Assembly: GCA_023131975.1 (NCBI GenBank)
Contig: JAGLYV010000080.1
Location: forward strand, 1 to 36,595
Length of the DNA: 36,595 bases
Reading direction: 5' to 3'
From: Candidatus Krumholzibacteriia bacterium
GTDB lineage: Bacteria > Krumholzibacteriota > Krumholzibacteriia > Krumholzibacteriales > Krumholzibacteriaceae
In this document: positions 8,297-14,890 of the stretch, piece by piece
How the letters are laid out: the number at the start of each line of letters is the position of its first letter
Position numbering within the stretch: position 1 is the stretch's first letter
The notes under the pieces: generated by a model
What the model saw: the letters and a program-made list of their open reading frames with translations, nothing else
What the model was told of the DNA's origin: nothing
Database searches by the model: none
Position numbers and translations under genes: made by a program

Positions 8297-8626
8297 TTAA
8301 ACGAGAGCCTTGTCTATCCATTCCACAAAATAGTCTTTCGGCGCGGCGCCCGATATCGAATCGACTACCTCTCCACCCTTGAGCAATTTCAGGGTCGGGA
8401 TACTCATGATACCGTACTTGATCGCGATATTCCTCGCCTCGTCGGTGTTGACCTTGACGAATTTTACCTTACCGTCATAATCGTCGGCGAGTTCCTCGAT
8501 GACAGAGCCGATAGCCAGGCACGGTCCGCACCAGGGAGCCCAGAAATCTACTACCACAGGGACTTCACTATCGACGACTATTTCCTGAAAATCGTTTTCG
8601 CCTACGTGGGTTACCTTGTCACTCAT
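8297..8626 (-). CDS. trxA: thioredoxin
   Basis: Small cytoplasmic dithiol-disulfide oxidoreductase. 109 residues with the full fold: FWAPWCGPC holding Cys33 and Cys36, and the cis-proline loop MSIPTLKLLKGG. Length and motifs are standard. The ATG at 8626 is preceded by AGGAGG at 7 nt, which settles the start against an upstream in-frame ATG at 8659. The gene overlaps the end of the ArsR-family gene by 8 nt, so the two are almost certainly co-transcribed and translationally coupled, and a strong hairpin terminator follows. Being slaved to an ArsR regulator, this is likely a stress-inducible thioredoxin rather than the housekeeping copy; that is inference. Confidence 0.95.
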   Translation of the reverse strand: MSDKVTHVGENDFQEIVVDSEVPVVVDFWAPWCGPCLAIGSVIEELADDYDGKVKFVKVNTDEARNIAIKYGIMSIPTLKLLKGGEVVDSISGAAPKDYFVEWIDKALV

Positions 8627-8954
8627 CTTCTTTCCTCCTGTCGCCCTGGCAGGTTCCACACGTGCCCAGGCATTTAAGTACTCCTATTACATTTTTTTCC
8701 TTGAGCCTGTAATATACCTTCGGTACATCTTTCCTGCGCTCGACGATGTCGTTGAGCCGGAGATTCTTCAACTGCTGCGAGACCAGCGATTGTTTCAAGC
8801 CCGTATGAACACATATGTCCGAGACGGTCAATTCGCTTTCCGACAGCACATTGACTATCCTAAGCCTGGCAGGACTTGCAAGGACCTTAAGCATCTCTGC
8901 GTACCGGTCTATTTCGTCCTCTGACAGCGTCTTTCTTATGTTTTCACGATCCAT
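8619..8954 (-). CDS. ArsR/SmtB-family winged-helix repressor with Cys cluster
   Basis: A 111-residue winged-helix DNA-binding dimer of the ArsR family: LKVLASPARLRIVNVL, then a recognition helix region TGLKQSLVSQQLKNLR and the wing RRKDVPKVYYRL. The classical arsenic/cadmium motif ELCVCDL is replaced by ELTVSDIC, keeping only Cys48. The C-terminus carries CLGTCGTC (Cys95, Cys99, Cys102). Such cysteines could sense metal ions, oxidants or reactive sulfur, as in BigR/SqrR-type persulfide sensors; which applies here cannot be decided. It is first gene of an operon with thioredoxin and is preceded by a strong promoter that overlaps a 20-bp dyad, so autorepression is expected. Confidence 0.92.
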   Translation of the reverse strand: MDRENIRKTLSEDEIDRYAEMLKVLASPARLRIVNVLSESELTVSDICVHTGLKQSLVSQQLKNLRLNDIVERRKDVPKVYYRLKEKNVIGVLKCLGTCGTCQGDRRKEDE

Positions 8955-8981
8955 GGCTCTCTCTTTTCGTTGCGCATTGTT

Positions 8982-9001
8982 ATATTAGTATATATTAATA
9001 T
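8982..9001. promoter_or_regulatory. 20-bp dyad, probable ArsR-family operator
   Basis: ATATTAGTATATATTAATAT pairs with its own reverse complement at 9 of 10 positions (one G/T mismatch). It covers the -10 and part of the spacer of the arsR promoter, where a bound dimer would block RNA polymerase. AT-rich 12-2-12-like dyads are usual ArsR-family operators. Confidence 0.7.
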
Positions 9002-9014
9002 TATACTTTGTCAA
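8987..9014 (-). promoter_or_regulatory. sigma-70 promoter of the arsR-trx operon
   Basis: On the minus strand a perfect -35 TTGACA (9014-9009), a 16-bp spacer and TATACT (8992-8987). The start of transcription is expected near 8980, about 26 nt before the ATG at 8954. Confidence 0.75.
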
Positions 9015-9255
9015 TAGGATTTTGTCGATTTTCTGCTGTTTTTTAAATTTTTTTTATAACCTGCTATATACCAAGGTGTTACAAGCTGTCTATGCCTGCA
9101 GGAGCATATGATCTCCCATTCTTCTTGACAACCTGACTGACTATAAATAAAGTCAGTTTGTGGAGTTTGACTGACCGGCCGCCGCTGGCCGGAGGTCGCT
9201 CCCCACCAGGTCATCGGGCCTGTCTTTCACGGGCTGTGTTTAAGGAGGTCGGGAC
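9015..9255 (+). other. non-coding leader region upstream of dapA with a GC-rich hairpin
   Basis: Part of a 301-bp gap between arsR and dapA with no convincing ORF. A perfect TTGACA lies at 9125-9130 with TAAAGT 17 bp on (9148-9153), a possible promoter. Downstream is a hairpin CCGGCC-GCCGCT-GGCCGG at 9175-9192. The leader does not match the lysine riboswitch consensus by eye. AAGGAGG precedes the dapA ATG by 7 nt. Confidence 0.4.
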
Positions 9256-10155
9256 ATGTTGAAAGGGCTCTATATTGCTCTCGTTACGCCTTTTAACGAG
9301 GATAGTAGCCTGAACGAGGAGAAATTGCGCGAACTGGTTCGCTTTCATATCGATGCCGGTACCAACGGGTTGGTTCCGTGTGCCACTACAAGCGAAAACC
9401 CCGCGTTCTCCTGGGAGGAACATTTCAGGATCATCGAGATCGTCGTCGAAGAGGCCGCAGGCAAGCTCCAGGTAGTTGCCGGATGCGGAACAAACTCAAC
9501 GACCAAATCTGTCGCTAACATCATCAAGGCAAGGGAACTTGGAGTAGACGCCGCGATGGTCGTCACTCCATATTACAACAAGCCGACGCAGGAGGGGCTT
9601 TACGCTCACTTCATGAAGCTCGCCGACGACGGCGGATTGCCGCTGATGCTCTACAACGTGCCCGGAAGAACCGGCCTGAACATGCAGCCCTCTACAGTTG
9701 AGAGAATCTGCGGGCATGAGAACATCGTCGCCATCAAAGAGGCGAGTGGATCGATCGAACAGATGTCCGAGATCATCGGTCTCTGTGGAGACAGGATCAC
9801 TCTGCTGTCCGGCGACGACACGATGACACTGCCTGTTCTCTGTATCGGGGGCAAGGGCGTCGTCAGTGTCGCGGGCAATATCGTACCGAAGGACATACTG
9901 GCAATGATATCGGCCTGGGAAAATGGAAATATCGAAGAGGCACGAAAATTACATTACAAGCTCTTCCCTCTCTGCCAGTCGATGTTCATAGAGACAAACC
10001 CCATGCCTGTAAAAGAATCGATGAACATGCTCGGCATGGGCGTGGGTGAGGTAAGACTTCCCCTGGTAGGCATGAAACCTGAGAACAGGATCAAGCTGGC
10101 CAAAGCCCTTGAGGCTTACGGCCTCGATGTCGTCAAGCCTCCAGCCGGAGCCTGA
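9256..10155 (+). CDS. dapA: 4-hydroxy-tetrahydrodipicolinate synthase
   Basis: Condenses pyruvate with aspartate semialdehyde, the first committed step of the diaminopimelate/lysine pathway, in the cytoplasm. The 299 residues form the usual (beta/alpha)8 barrel. The Schiff-base lysine is K161 in AIKEASG and the catalytic tyrosine is Y133 in LYNVPGRTG, the same numbers as in E. coli. The active-site loop usually read as GTTGE is ATTSE here: Thr44 and Thr45 are kept and the following Gly is Ser46. A strong AAGGAGG sits 7 nt before the ATG. dapB follows after 24 nt in the same direction, so the two form an operon closed by the terminator at about 11 kb. The feedback state (lysine sensitivity) was not judged. 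Confidence 0.95.
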   Translation: MLKGLYIALVTPFNEDSSLNEEKLRELVRFHIDAGTNGLVPCATTSENPAFSWEEHFRIIEIVVEEAAGKLQVVAGCGTNSTTKSVANIIKARELGVDAAMVVTPYYNKPTQEGLYAHFMKLADDGGLPLMLYNVPGRTGLNMQPSTVERICGHENIVAIKEASGSIEQMSEIIGLCGDRITLLSGDDTMTLPVLCIGGKGVVSVAGNIVPKDILAMISAWENGNIEEARKLHYKLFPLCQSMFIETNPMPVKESMNMLGMGVGEVRLPLVGMKPENRIKLAKALEAYGLDVVKPPAGA

Positions 10156-10179
10156 ACGGGCTGAGCCGAAAGGAAAGCG

Positions 10180-10944
10180 ATGACAAGGGTAATACTTACC
10201 GGAGCCCTGGGCCGGATGGGCCGGATGATAGCCGGTGAGATCGCGAGTGATGAGTCGCTCTCCGTTACAGGATGTGTCGAAGCGCCCGGGCACCCGGGCG
10301 TCGGCACAGAGGTCGACGGGATCAGGGTCGTGTCGTCTCTCGAAGAGATCATAGAAGACGGTGACCTCGTCGTCGATTTCACCTGCCCCGAAGCGGCCAT
10401 GGCACACGTCGCCGTTTGCGCCGCAGCTGGCAGGCCTTTCGTCTCGGGCACGACCGGCCTGACGGAGGAACAGCTCGAAACAGCCATGGATCTCTCCGCG
10501 AAGATCCCGATCATGATCAGCCCCAACATGTCGGCCGGGGTGAACCTTCTTTTCAAGATCGTCCAGGAAGTAGCCGCGGCCCTTCCCGATTTCGACGCCG
10601 AGATCGTGGAGATCCATCACAATAGAAAGAAGGATTCGCCGAGTGGTACCGCCACTAAGCTGGCCGCGAATATTGCTTCGGTACACGACAGTTACAACAC
10701 GGTCTATGGCCGCAAGGGATTCGTCGGGGAACGCCCCAAGAACGAGATCGGCATGCATTCCCTGCGCGGAGGCGATGTCATCGGTGAACACCAGGTGATA
10801 TTCGTCGGCGAAGGGGAGAGGTTTGAACTGACCCACAGGGCCCACTCGAGAAGGACCTTCGCGAGAGGTACACTGCGGGCGATAAAGTTCATGGCCGGAC
10901 AGAAGCCGGGATTCTACTCGATGAAGGATGTGCTGGGGCTGTGA
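10180..10944 (+). CDS. dapB: 4-hydroxy-tetrahydrodipicolinate reductase
   Basis: NAD(P)H-dependent reduction of the DapA product to tetrahydrodipicolinate. 254 residues. The Rossmann motif is GALGRMG (residues 8-14). The substrate-binding signature is EIHHNRKKDSPSGTA, with catalytic H146 and K150 matching H159 and K163 of E. coli DapB. The conserved SPNMSAGVNLLF block is also present. AAGGAAAG precedes the ATG. It is second in the dapA-dapB operon and is followed by a clear intrinsic terminator. Later pathway genes are not in the window. Confidence 0.96.
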   Translation: MTRVILTGALGRMGRMIAGEIASDESLSVTGCVEAPGHPGVGTEVDGIRVVSSLEEIIEDGDLVVDFTCPEAAMAHVAVCAAAGRPFVSGTTGLTEEQLETAMDLSAKIPIMISPNMSAGVNLLFKIVQEVAAALPDFDAEIVEIHHNRKKDSPSGTATKLAANIASVHDSYNTVYGRKGFVGERPKNEIGMHSLRGGDVIGEHQVIFVGEGERFELTHRAHSRRTFARGTLRAIKFMAGQKPGFYSMKDVLGL

Positions 10945-10982
10945 CGCGAATCGGGTCTACCGGAATAACATAAAAGTCTGAA

Positions 10983-11023
10983 AGAAGTCCCGTGACCATC
11001 TGGCCACGGGACTTTATTTATTA
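10983..11023. terminator. intrinsic terminator between dapB and the aldehyde dehydrogenase gene
   Basis: AAGTCCCGTG at 10985-10994 pairs exactly with CACGGGACTT at 11005-11014, followed on the plus strand by TATTTATTAT. The stem continues inward with CC/GG after one mismatch. The facing gene on the minus strand ends at 11078, so the same hairpin may serve both directions. Confidence 0.8.
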
Positions 11024-11077
11024 TAGATGATCCCGCCCACACAACATTCCACCCACCCTCACATGATCTGCCGAACC

Positions 11078-12502
11078 TTACAGATTAAAACATACTACTC
11101 TCGGCTCGGTCATCTCCTGCAGGGCAAACTTGATCCCTTCGCGGCCGAGGCCACTGTTCTTCACTCCACCAAAGGGCATCATGTCGATCCTGTAATCGGA
11201 TGAATCGTTGATGACGATCCCGCCGACCTCTACTTCATTGATCGCCTTGAACGCCTTGTCGATGCTGCTCGTGAATATTCCAGCGTGGAGTCCGAAATCG
11301 ACATCGTTCGCCTTCGCGATGGCCTCGTCGAGGTTTTCGACCGGATAGAGATTCACCGTGGGCGCGAAGGCTTCCTGCTTGTCGATCGTCGATCCGGCAG
11401 GCACGTCGGCCAGCACGGTCGGATCATAGATGGAACCATTCCTGGTGCCACCGACCAGCACCCGCGCGCCCTTCGCGACAGCGTCGTTCACCCATTTCTC
11501 GATCCGCTTGGCCTCGCCTTCGTTGATCATCGGACCCATATCGCAGTCCTCTTCCATTTTCGGCCCGACCTTGTACTGCCTGGTGCGCGATACGAACAAG
11601 GTCTCGAATTTCTTGTAGATCTCTTTTTCTATGTAGATCCTCTGCACGCCGATGCAGTTCTGCCCGGCCGCCCAGAAGGCCCCCGACACACTGTTCTCAA
11701 CGGCCTGATCGAGGTCACAGTCAGCACAGACGATGACAGGAGTGTTCGATCCGAGTTCCATCCCGATCTTCTTCAGCCCCGCCTTTCTGACGATCTCCTG
11801 CCCGGCCTCCACTCCACCGGTGAAGCTCACCATGCGCACGCGTGGATCGGTGACAAGGGCATCTCCGATCTTCGCGCCATATCCAGTGACGCAGTTCAGG
11901 ATGTTGGCGGGAAGCCCCGCTTCCATCATCGCCTCACAGAGCTTGAGAGCTGAAAGGGGGGTGACGGTCGCCGGTTTCAGTACGACCGAGTTTCCTCCGG
12001 CTATCGCCGGCCCCAGCTTGTGCGCGACCAGGTTCAGCGGATCGTTGAATGGAGTGATAGCGGCGATCACGCCGATCGGGAACCTGAAGTAATATCCCTG
12101 CCTGTTCTCCGAACCTGGGCTCGAGGAAAATGGTATCGTCTCACCGACCACCCTCCTGGCCTCCTCGGCCGAGATCATTATTGTCTGGGCCGCGCGGGCG
12201 GCCTCCTTGCGAGCCTCGCGGATCGTCTTGCTTCCCTCCATCGCGATCGTCCTGGCAAAATCCTCAAGATTCGCCTCGATGATATCGGCCGTCTTCCTGA
12301 GGATCGAGATCCTCTCGTGGACGGGCAATGCGCGATTTACCTTGTACCCTTCGACCGCCGCCGTTATCGCGGCGTCGATATCTTTCGCCGTACCACTCGG
12401 CACGGTATCGATAACGGTATTATCGAGAGGATCTTTCACATCTATCGTGTCGCCCGAGCCTACCCATTTTCCACCAATCAACATCTTCATATCGTGTACC
12501 AT
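11078..12502 (-). CDS. NAD(P)-dependent aldehyde dehydrogenase
   Basis: Oxidizes an aldehyde to the acid. 474 residues, the normal ALDH length. The catalytic cysteine is C283 in GQNCIGVQR, the general base E249 in ELGSN, and N153 in the oxyanion motif PFNDPLN. The C-terminal MPFGGVKNSGLGREG block is standard. Sequence details (VINDSSDYRIDMMPFGG) suggest the lactaldehyde/phosphonoacetaldehyde/non-phosphorylating GAPDH branch, but substrate assignment is not secure. It lies 67 nt downstream of homoserine dehydrogenase in the same direction, with a stem-loop in the gap. AGGAAGGA lies close to the ATG at 12502; a second in-frame ATG at 12490 is possible. No aspartate-semialdehyde role is implied, since that enzyme is from a different family. 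Confidence 0.9.
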   Translation of the reverse strand: MVHDMKMLIGGKWVGSGDTIDVKDPLDNTVIDTVPSGTAKDIDAAITAAVEGYKVNRALPVHERISILRKTADIIEANLEDFARTIAMEGSKTIREARKEAARAAQTIMISAEEARRVVGETIPFSSSPGSENRQGYYFRFPIGVIAAITPFNDPLNLVAHKLGPAIAGGNSVVLKPATVTPLSALKLCEAMMEAGLPANILNCVTGYGAKIGDALVTDPRVRMVSFTGGVEAGQEIVRKAGLKKIGMELGSNTPVIVCADCDLDQAVENSVSGAFWAAGQNCIGVQRIYIEKEIYKKFETLFVSRTRQYKVGPKMEEDCDMGPMINEGEAKRIEKWVNDAVAKGARVLVGGTRNGSIYDPTVLADVPAGSTIDKQEAFAPTVNLYPVENLDEAIAKANDVDFGLHAGIFTSSIDKAFKAINEVEVGGIVINDSSDYRIDMMPFGGVKNSGLGREGIKFALQEMTEPRVVCFNL

Positions 12503-12518
12503 TCCTTCCTGCTACTCA

Positions 12519-12552
12519 TCGCGCCGTGACAGGTCATGAGACTTCGGCGCGA
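12519..12552. repeat. 8-bp inverted repeat in the hom-ald gap
   Basis: TCGCGCCG at 12519-12526 and CGGCGCGA at 12545-12552, with TGAC/GTCA complementarity inside the 18-nt loop. No T-tract follows on either strand, so it looks like an RNA structure near the aldehyde dehydrogenase leader rather than a terminator. Confidence 0.4.
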
Positions 12553-12569
12553 GATAGTCTGTCGAATAC

Positions 12570-13595
12570 CTAGCTGGTCATCCCATGGATCGCCAGAAGA
12601 TCTATAAGCAGCGAATATCCCGTTTCTTTCCTGCCCGCGCCCGGTCCCACTATCGTGACGTCGCCAAGCAGATCGGTATCGAAAGTCAGAGCGTTCATGG
12701 CACCGCCCACTGATGCGAGCGGGTCGGTGACTGCTACTTTCTCCGGCTTGACCGAGGCAGAGACACCCGTGGCGGTCTTAACGACCTTGCCGATCAGCTT
12801 CCATCTCATCCCCTCAGCTTTCGCCTTTTCTATATCTTCGAGAGTGATCGCCGTGATTCCGGTCCTGTCTACATCGGCCGTAGAGATCTCGGCGCCCATC
12901 ACGCTCTTGGCCAGGATGACTACCTTCGCCAGCGCGTCGAATCCCTCGACGTCTGCCGTCGGATCGGCCTCGGCGAACCCGAGTTCCTGGGCCTCCTTGA
13001 GCGCGTCATCGTAGCTTTTGCCAGTCTCCATATTGGTCAGGATGAAGTTCGTCGTTCCATTGAGGATGCCACGGATCTCCCTGATATCGCATCCCGCGAG
13101 ACACATTTCCCCGAGATTCAGAACGGGTGTGCCAGCTACTACGGTTCCTTCGTAGCGGAAGAATACATCCTTCTCCGCGGCGAGCGCGGCGATCTCCTTG
13201 AAGAAGAGTGCCGTCGGGCCCTTGTTCGTCGTCACCAGATGCATGCCACCTTCCAGCGACGCCCTGAAATGACTATTGGCCGGTTCACCTGTCTTGATAT
13301 CGGTATATGACACTTCAACGACCGCGTCCGCGTCGGCCTGTTCGATCGTCTGAAGAGCATCGAGACCCGTTGTGGCCCCGGGATACTCGGAGATCTTTCC
13401 GTCCTTCGCCAGTTCGAGAAGCTTTGCCAGATCGAGCCCGTTGTTATCGAGAGCTGACCCTTTCGTGAAATCGCTTACGGCAACCACGCTGAACTCGTAG
13501 TCGTACTGCTCTTTCAGAATGTCTTTTTTCTCGAGAAGTATCTCGGCCAGTCCCTGGCCCACCACTCCGAATCCTATAAATGCTAGTTTCTGCAT
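12570..13595 (-). CDS. hom: homoserine dehydrogenase (short form, no ACT domain)
   Basis: Reduces aspartate semialdehyde to homoserine, the branch to threonine and methionine. The start at 13595 has GGGAGG 6 nt upstream and puts MQKLAFIGFGVVGQG directly at the nucleotide fold; an in-frame ATG at 13631 would add 12 unlikely residues. 341 residues. Motifs: GFGVVG, VTTNKGP (catalytic lysine region), YEGTVVAGTPVLNL, GILNGTTNFILTNM and EAQELGFAEADPTADVEGFDALAK, all typical. It ends soon after the catalytic domain, so the C-terminal ACT domain for threonine feedback is absent. With dapA-dapB on the other strand, both exits of aspartate semialdehyde are encoded within 4.4 kb. Confidence 0.93.
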   Translation of the reverse strand: MQKLAFIGFGVVGQGLAEILLEKKDILKEQYDYEFSVVAVSDFTKGSALDNNGLDLAKLLELAKDGKISEYPGATTGLDALQTIEQADADAVVEVSYTDIKTGEPANSHFRASLEGGMHLVTTNKGPTALFFKEIAALAAEKDVFFRYEGTVVAGTPVLNLGEMCLAGCDIREIRGILNGTTNFILTNMETGKSYDDALKEAQELGFAEADPTADVEGFDALAKVVILAKSVMGAEISTADVDRTGITAITLEDIEKAKAEGMRWKLIGKVVKTATGVSASVKPEKVAVTDPLASVGGAMNALTFDTDLLGDVTIVGPGAGRKETGYSLLIDLLAIHGMTS

Positions 13596-13782
13596 CGTTT
13601 CCTCCCTGCCAGGACCATCACGCCCCGCCATGTAAAAGTGGGTTTATTCAATTCCTGCTATACCTTCATCTGCAAAAATCCAAGATACGAAGTATGCACT
13701 ACGGTACTCAAATTGTCGATGAATGTTTTTGCAATATTTTGCCCGAAAATATACCATCTGGGACAGAATCGGCGTTCCCGCG

Positions 13783-13841
13783 TGGCTCCGGGCACGGCTT
13801 TACAGTTTCGGGGTTGGCTTCATGGCCCCGGGCACGGCTTT
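13783..13841 (+). repeat. imperfect 19-bp direct repeat upstream of the nitrilase-family gene
   Basis: TGGCTCCGGGCACGGCTTT at 13783-13801 and TGGCCCCGGGCACGGCTTT at 13823-13841 differ at one base and are spaced exactly 40 bp apart, in the leader of the gene starting at 13858. They could be operator half-sites on successive helix faces, or a small tandem duplication. Confidence 0.6.
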
Positions 13842-13857
13842 GTCGAAAGGAAATGAT

Positions 13858-14670
13858 ATGAAACTGGCGCTTGTTCAACACAGAGTATCAAAAAACAGGG
13901 ACGAGAACCTTGCCCGGGGCCTGTCGGCGTTCGAAGACGCTGCCCGCACCGGGGCTGAGATCGTCGCCTGGCCAGAACTGTCATTCAGCTGGTTTCTGCC
14001 CCAGAACGCCGCCGCAGGCGACGTTTCAACACTGGCAGAGACGATTCCCGGTCATACTACCGACAGTTTCTGCGAACTGGCCGGCCGTCTCGGCGTGGTC
14101 GCCGTTATCAATCTCTTCGAAAAAGATGGAGACAGGACTTTCGACACGACCGTCGTGATAGACTCAGACGGATCGATAAAGGGGAAAAACAGGATGGTCC
14201 ACGTCACCGATCTTCCCTGTTTTCTCGAGAAGGGATATTACACTCCGGGAGACCTCGGTGCCGGCGTCTTTGACACCTCGGCCGGCAGGATCGGTATAGC
14301 CATCTGCTACGACCGCCATTTCCCCGAATATATGAGAGCCCTCGGGCTCAAGGGCGCGCAGCTCGTGATCGTCCCACAGGCCGGGGCGGTGGGTGAATGG
14401 CCCACTGGACTGTTCGAGGCGGAGCTCCAGGTGGCATCTTTTCACAACGGCTACTTCACCGCTCTTTCCAATCGTGTCGGCAGGGAGGACTGCCTCACCT
14501 TCGGTGGCGAATCGTATGTCGCGGGGCCAGACGGCAGGGTGCTGGCAAGAGCGCCAGAACTCAAGGAGACGATCCTCTACTGCGATATTGACTACGGAGA
14601 ACTCGACAGGTGCAGCGCGAGAAAATACTTCATCCCGAGCCGTCGACCGGAGATCTACCCCGACCTGTAA
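13858..14670 (+). CDS. carbon-nitrogen hydrolase (nitrilase superfamily, carbamoylputrescine-amidase-like)
   Basis: A 270-residue single-domain protein of the nitrilase fold, closest by eye to the N-carbamoylputrescine amidase/ureidopropionase branch (LEKGYYTPGD, CYDRHFPEYMRALGLKGAQL). The catalytic Glu is E40 in WPELSF and the nucleophile C150 in AICYDRHFPE. In the segment that normally reads YRKxHIP with the catalytic Lys, this protein has NRMVHVT, so Met113 falls at the Lys position (aligned by eye). Lys110 is nearby and could substitute. The start at 13858 is chosen because AAGGAAA precedes it and the upstream in-frame extension is low-quality sequence with direct repeats. It stands alone. 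The substrate is unknown. Confidence 0.85.
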   Translation: MKLALVQHRVSKNRDENLARGLSAFEDAARTGAEIVAWPELSFSWFLPQNAAAGDVSTLAETIPGHTTDSFCELAGRLGVVAVINLFEKDGDRTFDTTVVIDSDGSIKGKNRMVHVTDLPCFLEKGYYTPGDLGAGVFDTSAGRIGIAICYDRHFPEYMRALGLKGAQLVIVPQAGAVGEWPTGLFEAELQVASFHNGYFTALSNRVGREDCLTFGGESYVAGPDGRVLARAPELKETILYCDIDYGELDRCSARKYFIPSRRPEIYPDL

Positions 14671-14677
14671 ATCGAGC

Positions 14678-14881
14678 GGGGGGGTGATGATTTTTCCTTC
14701 TACTTTTAATTGAGAGTGGGGAAAATGTCATCAGCCTCGTCGCGAGTTTCGCAGCGCGCCATCGGTGTAGCTGAATATTTTGGGATGTTCATGGCGCGCG
14801 AGGACTGTCTGAGCAGGAGGCTGATGCATTTTCTCCATGCGAGAACTGTCTGAGCAGGAGACTAATGACACACCCCCCCCC
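14678..14881. repeat. nested palindromic repeat element (MITE/REP-like)
   Basis: The 220-bp gap between two genes is almost entirely structured. Outer arms: GGGGGGGTG at 14678-14686 against CACCCCCCC at 14871-14879. Middle arms: 14718-14738 against 14817-14836, about 20 bp with one bulge and one mismatch and an exact core CATCAGCCTC/GAGGCTGATG. Inner arms: GCGCGCCAT at 14754-14762 and ATGGCGCGC at 14791-14799. A 29-bp segment at 14798-14826 recurs at 14839-14867 with 26 matches. No ORF for a transposase is present, so it would be non-autonomous or a structured regulatory repeat. Confidence 0.65.
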
Positions 14882-14890
14882 ACAGAGAAA

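Noticed and set aside
9011-9214. A 67-codon minus-strand frame in the arsR-dapA gap
   Set aside because: It lies over the arsR promoter and AT-rich spacer, has no ribosome binding site and no recognisable protein character.
9131-9255. Lysine riboswitch in the dapA leader
   Set aside because: Hairpins are present but the conserved L-box core sequences were not found by eye.
11078-12502. Aldehyde dehydrogenase as aspartate-semialdehyde dehydrogenase completing the lysine/threonine route
   Set aside because: It belongs to the ALDH superfamily with GQNC; Asd is a different, GAPDH-like family.
13783-13841. The GGGCACGGCTTT repeats as -24/-12 elements
   Set aside because: The GG is present but the GC twelve bases on is missing in both copies.
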